Shown: positions 1 through 5,860 of the stretch, piece by piece
Numbering within the stretch: the first letter of the stretch is position 1
How the letters are laid out: each line of letters starts with the position of its first letter
Origin: Rhodobacterales bacterium CG2_30_65_12
GTDB lineage: Bacteria; Pseudomonadota; Alphaproteobacteria; Rhodobacterales; Rhodobacteraceae
Direction of reading: 5' to 3'
Length of the DNA: 9,753 nucleotides
Assembly: GCA_001873585.1 (NCBI GenBank)
Contig: MNZL01000138.1
Location: forward strand, 1-9,753
Made by a program: the position numbers and the translations under genes
Notes under the pieces: model-generated
The model's input: only the letters and a program-made list of their open reading frames with translations
Told to the model about the DNA's origin: nothing
Databases searched by the model: none

Positions 1-308
1 CTGGCGAGCCCCAAGCGCCCGCCGACGAGACCACGGCAGACGATGCGACCGCAGACGATACGGCGCAGGAGCCCGCCGCGGATCCCGAAAAAGCCGAGGC
101 CGAAGCTACGCACGCTGCGAGCGAAACCCAAACCGAAGGCGAGGCCAGCGAAAGTGTCGGCGAGCCCACCGCCGATGGCGAAGCGGACACCGACGAGGCC
201 GCGCAGGATGCGCAATCCGACGCCCCGCTGGTCGTCGATCCCGAGCTTGCCGGCATCCGCCCAAAACCACGCCCGGCGTTGGACGGCGAAGAGGCCCAAA
301 CGGAGTAG
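1..308 (+). CDS. C-terminal tail of a truncated acidic, low-complexity protein
   Basis: This open frame enters from the left edge (first full codon at 3) and stops with TAG at 306-308, giving 101 residues with no start in the window. The visible part is almost entirely Ala, Glu, Asp, Thr, Gly and Pro: I count about 30 acidic residues against four basic ones, so it should be disordered. The last 30 residues change character, running through LVVDPELAGIRPKPRP before an acidic end. It is probably translated together with the next gene: only 3 nt separate them, and the GGAG ribosome binding site of that gene lies in its final codons. I do not recognise the family; the N-terminal domain that would identify it lies outside the window. 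An overlapping plus-strand frame (43-315) encodes an Arg/Pro-rich shadow and was set aside. Confidence 0.7.
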   Translation, partial: GEPQAPADETTADDATADDTAQEPAADPEKAEAEATHAASETQTEGEASESVGEPTADGEADTDEAAQDAQSDAPLVVDPELAGIRPKPRPALDGEEAQTE

Positions 309-311
309 ACC

Positions 312-641
312 ATGAACAGGACCGAGTTCATCATCGTCACCACCATCATCCTGTTCGCGGCCTTTGCGATGGGCTGGTTCGCGCATTGGCTGATCCACCG
401 CTTCTCTCGCGTCGCCTCAGGCGACATGAGCGAGATTGACAGGATGGCGCAATCGCTGCACGAGGCGGAGGAAACCCGCGACCAGGCGATCACCTATCTG
501 CAGCAGCGCGAGGCCGAAATGGCAAACCAGCTGCACCAGACCGAGGCCGAGCTGCGCGCGGCGATGGACGGCTTGCGCGATGCGCGCACCGAGGCCGAAG
601 AGCTGCGCGCCTATATCGAGCAGATGAGCGTGCGGCAATAG
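312..641 (+). CDS. Small membrane-anchored coiled-coil protein, function unknown
   Basis: This 109-residue protein starts at ATG 312, preceded by GGAG at 302-305 with a 6-nt spacer. Residues about 6-29 (FIIVTTIILFAAFAMGWFAHWL) form one hydrophobic membrane segment. From about residue 39 to the end it is charged and rich in Glu, Arg, Gln, Ala and Leu in a helical heptad-like pattern without prolines, which reads as a coiled coil facing the cytoplasm. The layout resembles small envelope or division-associated proteins with one anchor and a long coil, but I see no signature that assigns it to a named family. It probably forms an operon with the acidic-tailed gene upstream. It ends 11 nt before the stop of the convergent hydrolase gene, leaving no room for a separate terminator. 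Confidence is high that it is a gene, low for any role. Confidence 0.8.
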   Translation: MNRTEFIIVTTIILFAAFAMGWFAHWLIHRFSRVASGDMSEIDRMAQSLHEAEETRDQAITYLQQREAEMANQLHQTEAELRAAMDGLRDARTEAEELRAYIEQMSVRQ

Positions 642-652
642 CCGCCACGCGG

Positions 653-1363
653 TCACGGAGTGCCAGCCGCCGTTGCCAACGCGCAGTGTGCGCTCACGAG
701 CGCATCCAGCGCGAAATCCTGCCCGGTGATCGCCTGCACCACCAGATCGAACTTCCCGTTGGCGGTAAGCCGCGTCGTGGCCGGGTGGCCGCCGCCTTTC
801 AGATCGACGAGCCGAGGCGCACGAAACAGCCCCGCCACCGCTGCGGCATGGGCTGCGTCAAACCGGGCCGAGCTGTCATAGAGCACCGCGCAGTCGGCCT
901 TCGATTTCGGGCCACCAAGCACGATGTCATGGGCCATCGCCGCGAAGTCCAGCGCGATGCCTCTGGCCGCAAAACGGTCGTCGTGCGGCGGGTGGTCGGG
1001 CGAAAACGTGGAATGCGGCGAAACCAGCATCACCCGGTCAAACGCCACCACACGGCTGACCATCAGCGCGCCGAATCCACCCATGCTGAACGCCAGCGTT
1101 AGCTTGTGCGCGAAGGGCGCGGCAAACTCAGCGATATCATGCAGGGCACCCGGCAGATCGCGGTTGAGAAACCAGTCGTTGCGCCGGGTGACGAGGTGAA
1201 GATGGCTGAAACCCAACGCCGCATAAGATGAGTGCGCCCGCAGCGGCGGAAAACCCGCCTTGTCCGCGCCCCAGTGATCATAGGTCACGATCAGCCGATC
1301 CGGGGCGTCGCCCAGCACCGTGGCGCGCAGGTCTTTGCCATCATGGATGAAACGCGGGGTCAT
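653..1363 (-). CDS. Alpha/beta hydrolase-fold protein
   Basis: This 236-residue protein is last in the minus-strand series, 64 nt beyond moaE. Ser93 sits in LTLAFSMGGFGAL, which has the shape of an alpha/beta-hydrolase nucleophile elbow, although the usual first Gly of GxSxG is Ala. His193 in GGGHPATTRL is the likely catalytic His. Asp163 in LYDSSARFD is a possible acid, but this is a guess. The segment LIVTYDHWG near residue 24 could form the early strand and oxyanion region. I chose ATG 1363 (MTPRFIHDG): the frame stays open to a TTG at 1495, but that extension lies inside moaE and is Arg-rich, unlike protein. No strong ribosome binding site precedes 1363. The substrate is unknown. Its place behind moaDE does not by itself indicate a role in cofactor synthesis. 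The gene converges on the plus-strand gene ending at 641. Confidence 0.75.
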   Translation of the reverse strand: MTPRFIHDGKDLRATVLGDAPDRLIVTYDHWGADKAGFPPLRAHSSYAALGFSHLHLVTRRNDWFLNRDLPGALHDIAEFAAPFAHKLTLAFSMGGFGALMVSRVVAFDRVMLVSPHSTFSPDHPPHDDRFAARGIALDFAAMAHDIVLGGPKSKADCAVLYDSSARFDAAHAAAVAGLFRAPRLVDLKGGGHPATTRLTANGKFDLVVQAITGQDFALDALVSAHCALATAAGTP

Positions 1364-1427
1364 GGCTGGCGGTCCGATCGGCCGGGCTTGGGCGTGCGGG
1401 CAGAAAACAAGTGGCAAGCCCGTGGCG

Positions 1428-1865
1428 CTACCAGCGCCTGAGCGCCTCTTCGTCAGCGTCCTTCGCCGCCACCCAGGCTTCGCCGTCCGCGCCAAATTCC
1501 TTCTTCCAGAACGGCGCGCGGCTCTTGAGGTAATCCATCACGAAGTCGGCCGCCGCGAACGCTTCCGCACGGTGGCGGCTGGCGGTGGCCACCATCATGA
1601 TTCGCTCGCCCGGCTGCATCGGGCCGAAACGATGGATCACCAGGCAATCGGCCAGCGCCCAACGCGCCTCGGCCTCGGCGACGATCTTGCCCACCGCGGC
1701 CTCGGTCATACCGGGGTAATGCTCGATCTCCATCCGCGCCAGTTCCCCCGCGCCGCGCACGATGCCAGTAAAGCTCACCACCGCGCCCACGTCAGCGCCC
1801 GCGCCGAAGCCCTCAAGCTCGGTGCCCGGATCGAACGGTTCGCTCTGGATCCTCACCCGGCCCAT
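1428..1865 (-). CDS. moaE: Molybdopterin synthase catalytic (large) subunit MoaE
   Basis: MoaE pairs with MoaD to form molybdopterin synthase, which inserts two sulfurs into cyclic pyranopterin monophosphate to make molybdopterin in the cytoplasm. The 145 residues match the family over the whole length: GAVVSFTGIVR near 27-37, EHYPGMTEAAV at 48-58, an HRFGPMQPGE segment at 78-87, and the hallmark DYLKSRAPFWKKE at 111-123. Lys114 and Lys121 have the same spacing as E. coli Lys119 and Lys126, residues I recall as important for catalysis. The protein ends WVAAKDADEEALRRW, as usual. ATG 1865 follows the moaD stop after one nucleotide, and GGAGG inside the end of moaD serves as ribosome binding site, so the two subunits are translationally coupled. 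Nothing looks truncated or unusual. Confidence 0.96.
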   Translation of the reverse strand: MGRVRIQSEPFDPGTELEGFGAGADVGAVVSFTGIVRGAGELARMEIEHYPGMTEAAVGKIVAEAEARWALADCLVIHRFGPMQPGERIMMVATASRHRAEAFAAADFVMDYLKSRAPFWKKEFGADGEAWVAAKDADEEALRRW

Positions 1866-1866
1866 T

Positions 1867-2115
1867 TCACCCTCCGGTCATCGGCGGGAAAAATGCCACC
1901 TCGCGCGCGCCGGCAAGAGGCGCGTCGAACCCGGTCAGCTCCTGGTCAACCGCCACGCGGAGCGCGGCGAGATCGGCAAAGGCGAGCGCGTAGCGCTGTT
2001 CACGCGCGCTGAGCTCTTGCACCAGGTCGGCCACCGTGGTGGCTTCGGTGTCTACCTGCTCGCGTGGCAGCCCGATCCGCTCGCGCACCCAGGCAAAATA
2101 CATCACGTCAAGCAT
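1867..2115 (-). CDS. moaD: Molybdopterin synthase sulfur carrier (small) subunit MoaD
   Basis: MoaD is the ubiquitin-like sulfur carrier of molybdopterin synthase. Its C-terminal glycine is adenylated and converted to a thiocarboxylate that donates sulfur in the MoaE active site. This 82-residue protein has the family's normal length, the start MLDVMYFAWVRERIG typical of the beta-grasp fold, and the essential end AFFPPMTGG with the terminal Gly-Gly. The longest frame begins at a TTG (2121), but that codon directly abuts the strong ribosome binding site AAGGAGG at 2122-2128. ATG 2115 lies 6 nt from it and is the better start. The gene overlaps the end of pgsA by 8 nt and is followed after 1 nt by moaE. 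The moaA, moaB and moaC genes are not in this window, so the rest of the pathway must be elsewhere. Confidence 0.95.
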   Translation of the reverse strand: MLDVMYFAWVRERIGLPREQVDTEATTVADLVQELSAREQRYALAFADLAALRVAVDQELTGFDAPLAGAREVAFFPPMTGG

Positions 2116-2725
2116 CCTCAACCTCCTTCAGGAACGGCATCGCCTTGCGGAAATAGTCCCATCCGGTGACGATTGTAAGCGCGCCCGCCACCCATAGCAG
2201 CACGATCCCGGCATTGCCGACCCAATCAGCCCAGCCCATAAGCGCGGTGCGAAACTGGCCGGCCTCCAGCCGCCCGTGGTGTTCAAACACGCCCTTGGCA
2301 AAAACCAGCGTGATCGCAACCATCTGCGCCGTGGTCTTCCACTTGGCAAGCTTGGTTACCTTGAGCGCGCGCGCCTTGCCGCCAAGGCTTTCGCGCAGGC
2401 CCGACACGAACACCTCGCGGTAGATGATGATCGCCGAGGGCAGCAAGATCCAGGGCGTGAGCCCGGCATAGCCGTTGATCACCAGGAGCGCGATCATCAC
2501 CAGCGCCTTGTCGGCGATCGGGTCCATCGCCGCGCCGAACAGGGTTTCGAGCTTCCAGGCGCGGGCGAGGTAGCCATCGAGGTAATCGGTGAGCGCAGCA
2601 ATGATGAACAGCACCATCGCATACCAATCCGCCCAGGGCCGGGCGAAAAACAGAAACATCACCGGCAGAAGCGGCACCGCAACCAGCCGGGCGATGGTGA
2701 GGATATTGGGCAGTGTCCATCTCAT
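2108..2725 (-). CDS. pgsA: CDP-diacylglycerol--glycerol-3-phosphate 3-phosphatidyltransferase
   Basis: PgsA is an inner-membrane enzyme that condenses CDP-diacylglycerol with sn-glycerol-3-phosphate to phosphatidylglycerophosphate, the committed step to phosphatidylglycerol and cardiolipin. The 205-residue protein has the full CDP-alcohol phosphatidyltransferase signature: Asp47, Asp50-Gly51, Ala54-Arg55, Gly64, Asp68 and Asp72 in the DxxDGxxARx8GxxxDxxxD spacing. Hydrophobic segments around 10-28, 35-47, 72-88, 92-107, 133-145 and 172-188 fit the usual six membrane helices. I chose ATG 2725 because MRWTLPNILTIARL is the standard PgsA N-terminus; the frame stays open to 2896, but that extension is Arg-rich and crosses the intergenic hairpin element. 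No clear ribosome binding site is visible. The gene lies downstream of uvrC, the order also found in E. coli, and overlaps moaD by 8 nt. Confidence 0.96.
   Translation of the reverse strand: MRWTLPNILTIARLVAVPLLPVMFLFFARPWADWYAMVLFIIAALTDYLDGYLARAWKLETLFGAAMDPIADKALVMIALLVINGYAGLTPWILLPSAIIIYREVFVSGLRESLGGKARALKVTKLAKWKTTAQMVAITLVFAKGVFEHHGRLEAGQFRTALMGWADWVGNAGIVLLWVAGALTIVTGWDYFRKAMPFLKEVEDA
2122..2128 (-). promoter_or_regulatory. Strong ribosome binding site of moaD, inside pgsA
   Basis: Read on the minus strand this is AAGGAGG, followed by six bases and ATG 2115. It is formed by the Lys-Glu-Val codons near the end of pgsA. It decides the moaD start: the TTG at 2121 would have no spacer. 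Because pgsA stops 8 nt inside moaD, ribosomes finishing pgsA end on top of this site, which implies translational coupling. Confidence 0.85.
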
Positions 2726-2840
2726 TTGGCTTGAATATCCTGTTCTGCGGGGCAGGGGAAGTGCGGCGATAACGCAGGTTTTAACGCACCGCGCGGCCCT
2801 TTCCGTCGCGCCCCGCCGCCGATGCGCGCCACCGCCGCTT

Positions 2841-2886
2841 CTTTGGTCGGCAAATACCTCGGGGTCCGGGGCGGCGCCCCGGTCCC
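2841..2886 (-). repeat. GC-rich hairpin with AT tail after uvrC; Rhodobacterales-type intergenic element
   Basis: Downstream of the uvrC stop the minus strand forms a perfect 7-bp stem (CCGGGGC, 2876-2882, with GCCCCGG, 2866-2872) around a 3-nt loop. It extends past a T-T mismatch by three more G-C pairs (2862-2864 with 2884-2886). The stem is followed on the minus strand by GAGGTATTTG and then CCGACCAAAGAAG, not by a U-tract. From memory, hairpins ending in a GAGTATTT...GAAG-like tail are scattered between genes in Rhodobacteraceae genomes; I could not check this. A role as terminator or RNA 3'-end stabiliser for uvrC is inferred. The rest of the 2726-2896 gap shows no gene and no clear pgsA promoter. 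Confidence 0.6.
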
Positions 2887-2896
2887 ACAGGCGCAC

Positions 2897-4774
2897 CTAG
2901 CCATGGTCCTGAAAATAGCCATGGATCGTCTCGGCCAGCGCCGCCGAAATGCCCGGCACCGCCTTGAGATCGCCGAGGCTGGCGCGCGCCACCGCCTTGG
3001 CCGAGCCGAAATGGCTGAGCAGCGCGCGCTTGCGGGTCGCGCCGACGCCGGGCACCTCGTCGAGCGGCGTCGCCCCCATCGCCTTCGCCCGTTTTGCCCG
3101 GTGGGTGCCGATGGCAAAGCGGTGCGCCTCGTCGCGCATCCGCTGGATGAAATAAAGCACCGGATCGTTGCACTTGAGCGCAAAGGGGCGGCTGCCGATG
3201 CGATGAAACTCCTCCTTGCCGGCATCGCGGTCGATCCCCTTGGCCACGCCGGCCATGGGAATATCCTCCACCCCGAGATCCTCGAGGATCTCGTTCACCG
3301 CGCTCACCTGCCCGGCGCCGCCGTCAATCAGCAACAGATCGGGCCAATGCTCGCCCTGACGATCGGGATCTTCCTTCAAAAGCCGCTTGAAGCGCCGTGT
3401 GAGAACTTCCTTCATCATCCCGAAATCGTCGCCGGGCGTGATCTCTTCGCCGCGGATGTTGAACTTGCGATACTGGCTTTTCATAAAGCCTTCCGGCCCG
3501 GCCACGATCATCGCCCCCACCGCATGCGCGCCCTGGATGTGAGAGTTGTCATAAACCTCGATCCTCTTTGGCGGCGCGTCGAGCCCGAAGGCCTCGGCCA
3601 ACCCCGTGAGCAACTTTGCCTGCGTCGCCGTCTCCGCCATCTTGCGGCCAAGGCTTTCGCGGGCATTGCGCGCCGCGCTCGCCACCAACTCGGCCTTCTC
3701 GCCCCGCAGCGGCACGGCGATTTCCACCTTGCGCCCGGTCCTTTCACCCAGCGCCTCGGCCATCAGAGCGAGGTCTTCGATCGGGTGGCTGAGAAGCAAG
3801 AGGCGCGGCGGCTCTTTCTGATCGTAGAACTGGCCGATGAAGGCTTGCAGCACCTCGGCCTCGCCGGCGCCCGCGCCGGTGCGGGGGTAAAAATCGCGGT
3901 TGCCCCAATTCTGATGCGCGCGGATGAAAAACACCTGCACGCAGGCCTGGCCGCCCTCCATGTGCAGCGCGATCACGTCGGCCTCGGCCACGCTGCGCGG
4001 ATTGATCCCCTGGTTCGACTGCACCTGGGTGAGCGCGCGGATACGGTCGCGCAGGCTTGCCGCGCGCTCAAACTCCATCGCCTCAGAGGCGGCTTGCATC
4101 TCGGCGGCGAGCTGTTGCTGCACCTTCGTGGTCTTGCCCGACAGAAAGCGCTCGGCATCGCGCACGAGGACGGCATAATCGGCCGCGCTCACCTTGCCCA
4201 CGCAGGGGCCGGCGCAGCGTTTGATCTGGTGCAGCAGGCAGGGCCTTGTGCGGCCGTCGAACATCGAGTCCGAGCAGTTGCGCAAGAGGAACACCTTCTG
4301 CAACTGGTTCAAAGTGCGGTTCACCGCGTCGGCGCTCGCAAACGGCCCATAATAGTGCCCCTTGTCCGTTTTTGCCCCGCGATGCTTGCGGATTTGCGGG
4401 AAAGGGTGATCGGTGACGAGGATATTGGGAAACGACTTGTCGTCGCGCAGCAACACGTTGAAATGCGGCTTGAGCTGCTTGATCAGGTTCTGTTCGAGCA
4501 GCAGCGCCTCGGTTTCCGACCGGGTGGTGAGAAACATCATCGCGGCGGTCTGACCGATCATCCGCGCGATCCGCGCCGAGTGCCCGGTGCCTTTGGCGTA
4601 ATTCGAAACCCGCTTGCGCAGGTTCTTCGCCTTGCCGACGTATAGCACGCGGCCCTTGTCATCGAGCATCCGGTAAACCCCCGGCGAGCCGTCAAGCCGT
4701 TTGACGTAATCAGCGATCAGCCGGTGCCCGGTAAGGGGCGGCTCGGGTGGCTTGGTATCCGGTGCGTCACTCAT
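2897..4774 (-). CDS. uvrC: Excinuclease ABC subunit C, UvrC
   Basis: UvrC is the nuclease of nucleotide excision repair; it binds UvrB at damaged DNA and cuts on both sides of the lesion. The 625 residues show all parts in order: GIY-YIG domain (GVYRM at 32-36, LYVGKAKNLRKRV at 44-56) for the 3' cut; four cysteines at 167, 179, 187 and 191, with the same spacing as the E. coli cysteines reported to bind a [4Fe-4S] cluster; a UVR motif about 215-248 for UvrB contact; the RNase H-like endonuclease domain with Asp409 (VYDNSHIQG), Asp449/450, Asp484 (LLIDGG) and His551 (DEAHRFA) for the 5' cut; and tandem helix-hairpin-helix motifs about 570-620. ATG 4774 (MSDAPD) was chosen because the upstream extension to 4927 does not look like protein. 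The ribosome binding site is weak. The 299-nt gap upstream carries a candidate promoter, an SOS-like site and a DnaA box. Confidence 0.97.
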   Translation of the reverse strand: MSDAPDTKPPEPPLTGHRLIADYVKRLDGSPGVYRMLDDKGRVLYVGKAKNLRKRVSNYAKGTGHSARIARMIGQTAAMMFLTTRSETEALLLEQNLIKQLKPHFNVLLRDDKSFPNILVTDHPFPQIRKHRGAKTDKGHYYGPFASADAVNRTLNQLQKVFLLRNCSDSMFDGRTRPCLLHQIKRCAGPCVGKVSAADYAVLVRDAERFLSGKTTKVQQQLAAEMQAASEAMEFERAASLRDRIRALTQVQSNQGINPRSVAEADVIALHMEGGQACVQVFFIRAHQNWGNRDFYPRTGAGAGEAEVLQAFIGQFYDQKEPPRLLLLSHPIEDLALMAEALGERTGRKVEIAVPLRGEKAELVASAARNARESLGRKMAETATQAKLLTGLAEAFGLDAPPKRIEVYDNSHIQGAHAVGAMIVAGPEGFMKSQYRKFNIRGEEITPGDDFGMMKEVLTRRFKRLLKEDPDRQGEHWPDLLLIDGGAGQVSAVNEILEDLGVEDIPMAGVAKGIDRDAGKEEFHRIGSRPFALKCNDPVLYFIQRMRDEAHRFAIGTHRAKRAKAMGATPLDEVPGVGATRKRALLSHFGSAKAVARASLGDLKAVPGISAALAETIHGYFQDHG

Positions 4775-4840
4775 GCCCTTGCCTACTGATTCCCGCGCTT
4801 GGCTGCAATCTTGCGGCCACGAGTTCAAGGCCAAACGCGC

Positions 4841-4859
4841 CCACAGAATCTGTGGATAA
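4841..4859. promoter_or_regulatory. Perfect DnaA-box 9-mer overlapping a 7-bp palindrome upstream of uvrC
   Basis: On the minus strand positions 4859-4851 read TTATCCACA, the consensus high-affinity DnaA box. It overlaps a perfect inverted repeat, CCACAGA-A-TCTGTGG (4841-4855). A second weaker match (GCATCCACG, 6 of 9) lies a few bases further upstream of uvrC, near 4862-4870. The site is about 75-85 nt upstream of the uvrC start and just downstream of an AT-richer stretch. DnaA regulation or titration is possible; function is inferred from sequence only. Confidence 0.5.
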
Positions 4860-4898
4860 CTCCGTGGATGCTTGCTGCGCCGGGTGGAATTCCCGTTG

Positions 4899-4913
4899 TT
4901 TCCGGGCAGGTTC
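4899..4913. promoter_or_regulatory. SOS-box-like site (TTTC-N7-GTTC) upstream of uvrC
   Basis: Alphaproteobacterial LexA recognises the direct repeat GTTC-N7-GTTC. Here the plus strand has TTTC at 4899-4902 and GTTC at 4910-4913 with exactly seven bases between, so seven of eight defined positions match. It lies between the candidate uvrC promoter and the DnaA box, about 125 nt from the uvrC start. One mismatch in a four-base half-site is common by chance, so the call is weak. Confidence 0.3.
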
Positions 4914-4927
4914 GTCGCATTGCCCAA

Positions 4928-4956
4928 TATTTAGGCACTATTTCAAGCCATTGAAA
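4928..4956 (-). promoter_or_regulatory. Candidate promoter for uvrC in the 299-nt AT-richer gap
   Basis: The gap 4775-5073 between the SDR gene and uvrC is the only long gene-free stretch in the right half, and its middle (about 4920-5030) is clearly AT-richer than the rest of the window. On the minus strand TTTCAA (4956-4951) and TAAATA (4933-4928) stand 17 nt apart, a plausible but imperfect -35/-10 pair that would give a leader of about 145 nt. Other pairings are possible. I see no small gene, tRNA or clear terminator in the gap. Confidence 0.3.
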
Positions 4957-5073
4957 TGTCGCGTAAAAAATATGACCATTTTGTAAACTTCTGAATTTGC
5001 TCAAGTTTTCATGTGCGATTCCGGCAAGCCATCACCAGAGTGCACAAGTTGTTGTAGACACACCTGGGCGCGG

Positions 5074-5859
5074 CTATTCGATGCCGAGAATATCGGCGGT
5101 TTTCCAGCCCAGGTGCTGGCCGCCGTCAACCGCGATCATCTGCCCGGTGACGGCCTTCGCCTCGATCAGGTAGCCGAGCGCTGCGGTGATATCCTCGGCA
5201 TCGGCCCCCCGCCCCAGCACGGTCGCAGCACGCTGGCGGGCAAAGTGGTCTTGCGTTTGGCGCGCACCGATCAGCGTTGGCCCGGGGCCGATGCCGTTGA
5301 CCCGGATGCGCGGCGCAAGCGCCTGCGCGGCGGTGCGGGTGAGGGCCCAAAGGCCCATCTTGGCAATGGTGTAGGTGGCAAAATCGGGCGTGAGCTTGCG
5401 CACCCGCTGGTCGATCATGTTCACCACGAGCCCGGTGGCGCGTGGCTCGCCACCGGCACAGGTGGCGGCTTCGGGCGCCTGGGCGGCAAAGGCCTGGGTC
5501 AGGAAGAACGGCGCGCGCAGGTTGGAATTGATGTGCCGGTCCCAGCTCTCGGGCGTCGCCGTCTCAAGCCGGTCGTAATCAAAAACGCTGGCATTGTTGA
5601 CGAGCAGCGTGAGCGGCCCGCCAAGCGCCTGCGATGCGCGGGGCACCAGCGCCTCGGTTGCGGCCATGTCGAGCAGATCGGCCTGCAGCGCCACGGCGCG
5701 TGTGCCTTGCGCCTCGCACAGCGCCACCGTCTCGGCGGCGCCCGTCTCGGAGCCGGCATAATGCACCGCCACGTCCCAGCCGCGCCCGGCGAGCCAAACG
5801 GCCATCGCCCGGCCCAGGCGCGCGCCCGCGCCCGTTACAAGTGCCCGTCCAGCCTCCAT
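5074..5859 (-). CDS. SDR-family oxidoreductase, pteridine reductase/FolM-like
   Basis: This 261-residue protein is a short-chain dehydrogenase/reductase with a Rossmann fold for NAD(P)H: TGAGARLG at 9-16, NNAS at 88-91, catalytic Tyr163-xxx-Lys167 in ATYTIAKMGL. Two traits point to the pteridine reductase branch (trypanosomatid PTR1, E. coli FolM). The cofactor loop is TGxxxRxG with Arg14, and the usual catalytic serine is replaced by Asp150 in NMIDQRV. Asp150, Tyr163 and Lys167 have the same spacing as PTR1 Asp181, Tyr194 and Lys198. HYAGS at 33-37 resembles the PTR1 HYHRS segment that selects NADPH. A role in reducing dihydropterins is therefore likely but inferred; it could instead be a generic 3-oxoacyl reductase relative. 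ATG 5859 follows the antiporter stop after 1 nt, so the genes are coupled. A 299-nt gap separates it from uvrC. Confidence 0.88.
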   Translation of the reverse strand: MEAGRALVTGAGARLGRAMAVWLAGRGWDVAVHYAGSETGAAETVALCEAQGTRAVALQADLLDMAATEALVPRASQALGGPLTLLVNNASVFDYDRLETATPESWDRHINSNLRAPFFLTQAFAAQAPEAATCAGGEPRATGLVVNMIDQRVRKLTPDFATYTIAKMGLWALTRTAAQALAPRIRVNGIGPGPTLIGARQTQDHFARQRAATVLGRGADAEDITAALGYLIEAKAVTGQMIAVDGGQHLGWKTADILGIE

Positions 5860-5860
5860 C

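Noticed and set aside
43..315. Arg/Pro-rich plus-strand frame MRPQTIRRRSPPRIPKKP...
   Set aside because: It overlaps the acidic tail in another frame; the acidic frame ends just before a good start with a ribosome binding site, and the basic frame is its shifted shadow.
642..652. 11-nt gap between convergent genes as a bidirectional terminator
   Set aside because: No stable hairpin or U-tract is visible in or around the gap; the transcripts probably overlap.
2901..2924. Two copies of GCCATGG-like sequence around the uvrC end
   Set aside because: These are short palindromic hexamers in coding sequence and have no further structure; chance is sufficient.
2822..4645. A 607-codon plus-strand open frame running antisense through uvrC
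   Set aside because: It lies opposite a clear full-length UvrC, has Arg/His/Ala-rich composition typical of the reverse complement of GC-rich codons, shows no recognisable domain and has no supporting ribosome binding site or neighbours. Long antisense frames are expected with strong third-position GC bias.
4851..5030. Possible replication origin (DnaA box plus AT-richer stretch)
   Set aside because: Only one perfect box and one weak one are present, there is no cluster of boxes, no replication-initiator or partition gene is nearby, and the gap is short. A regulatory role is more likely.
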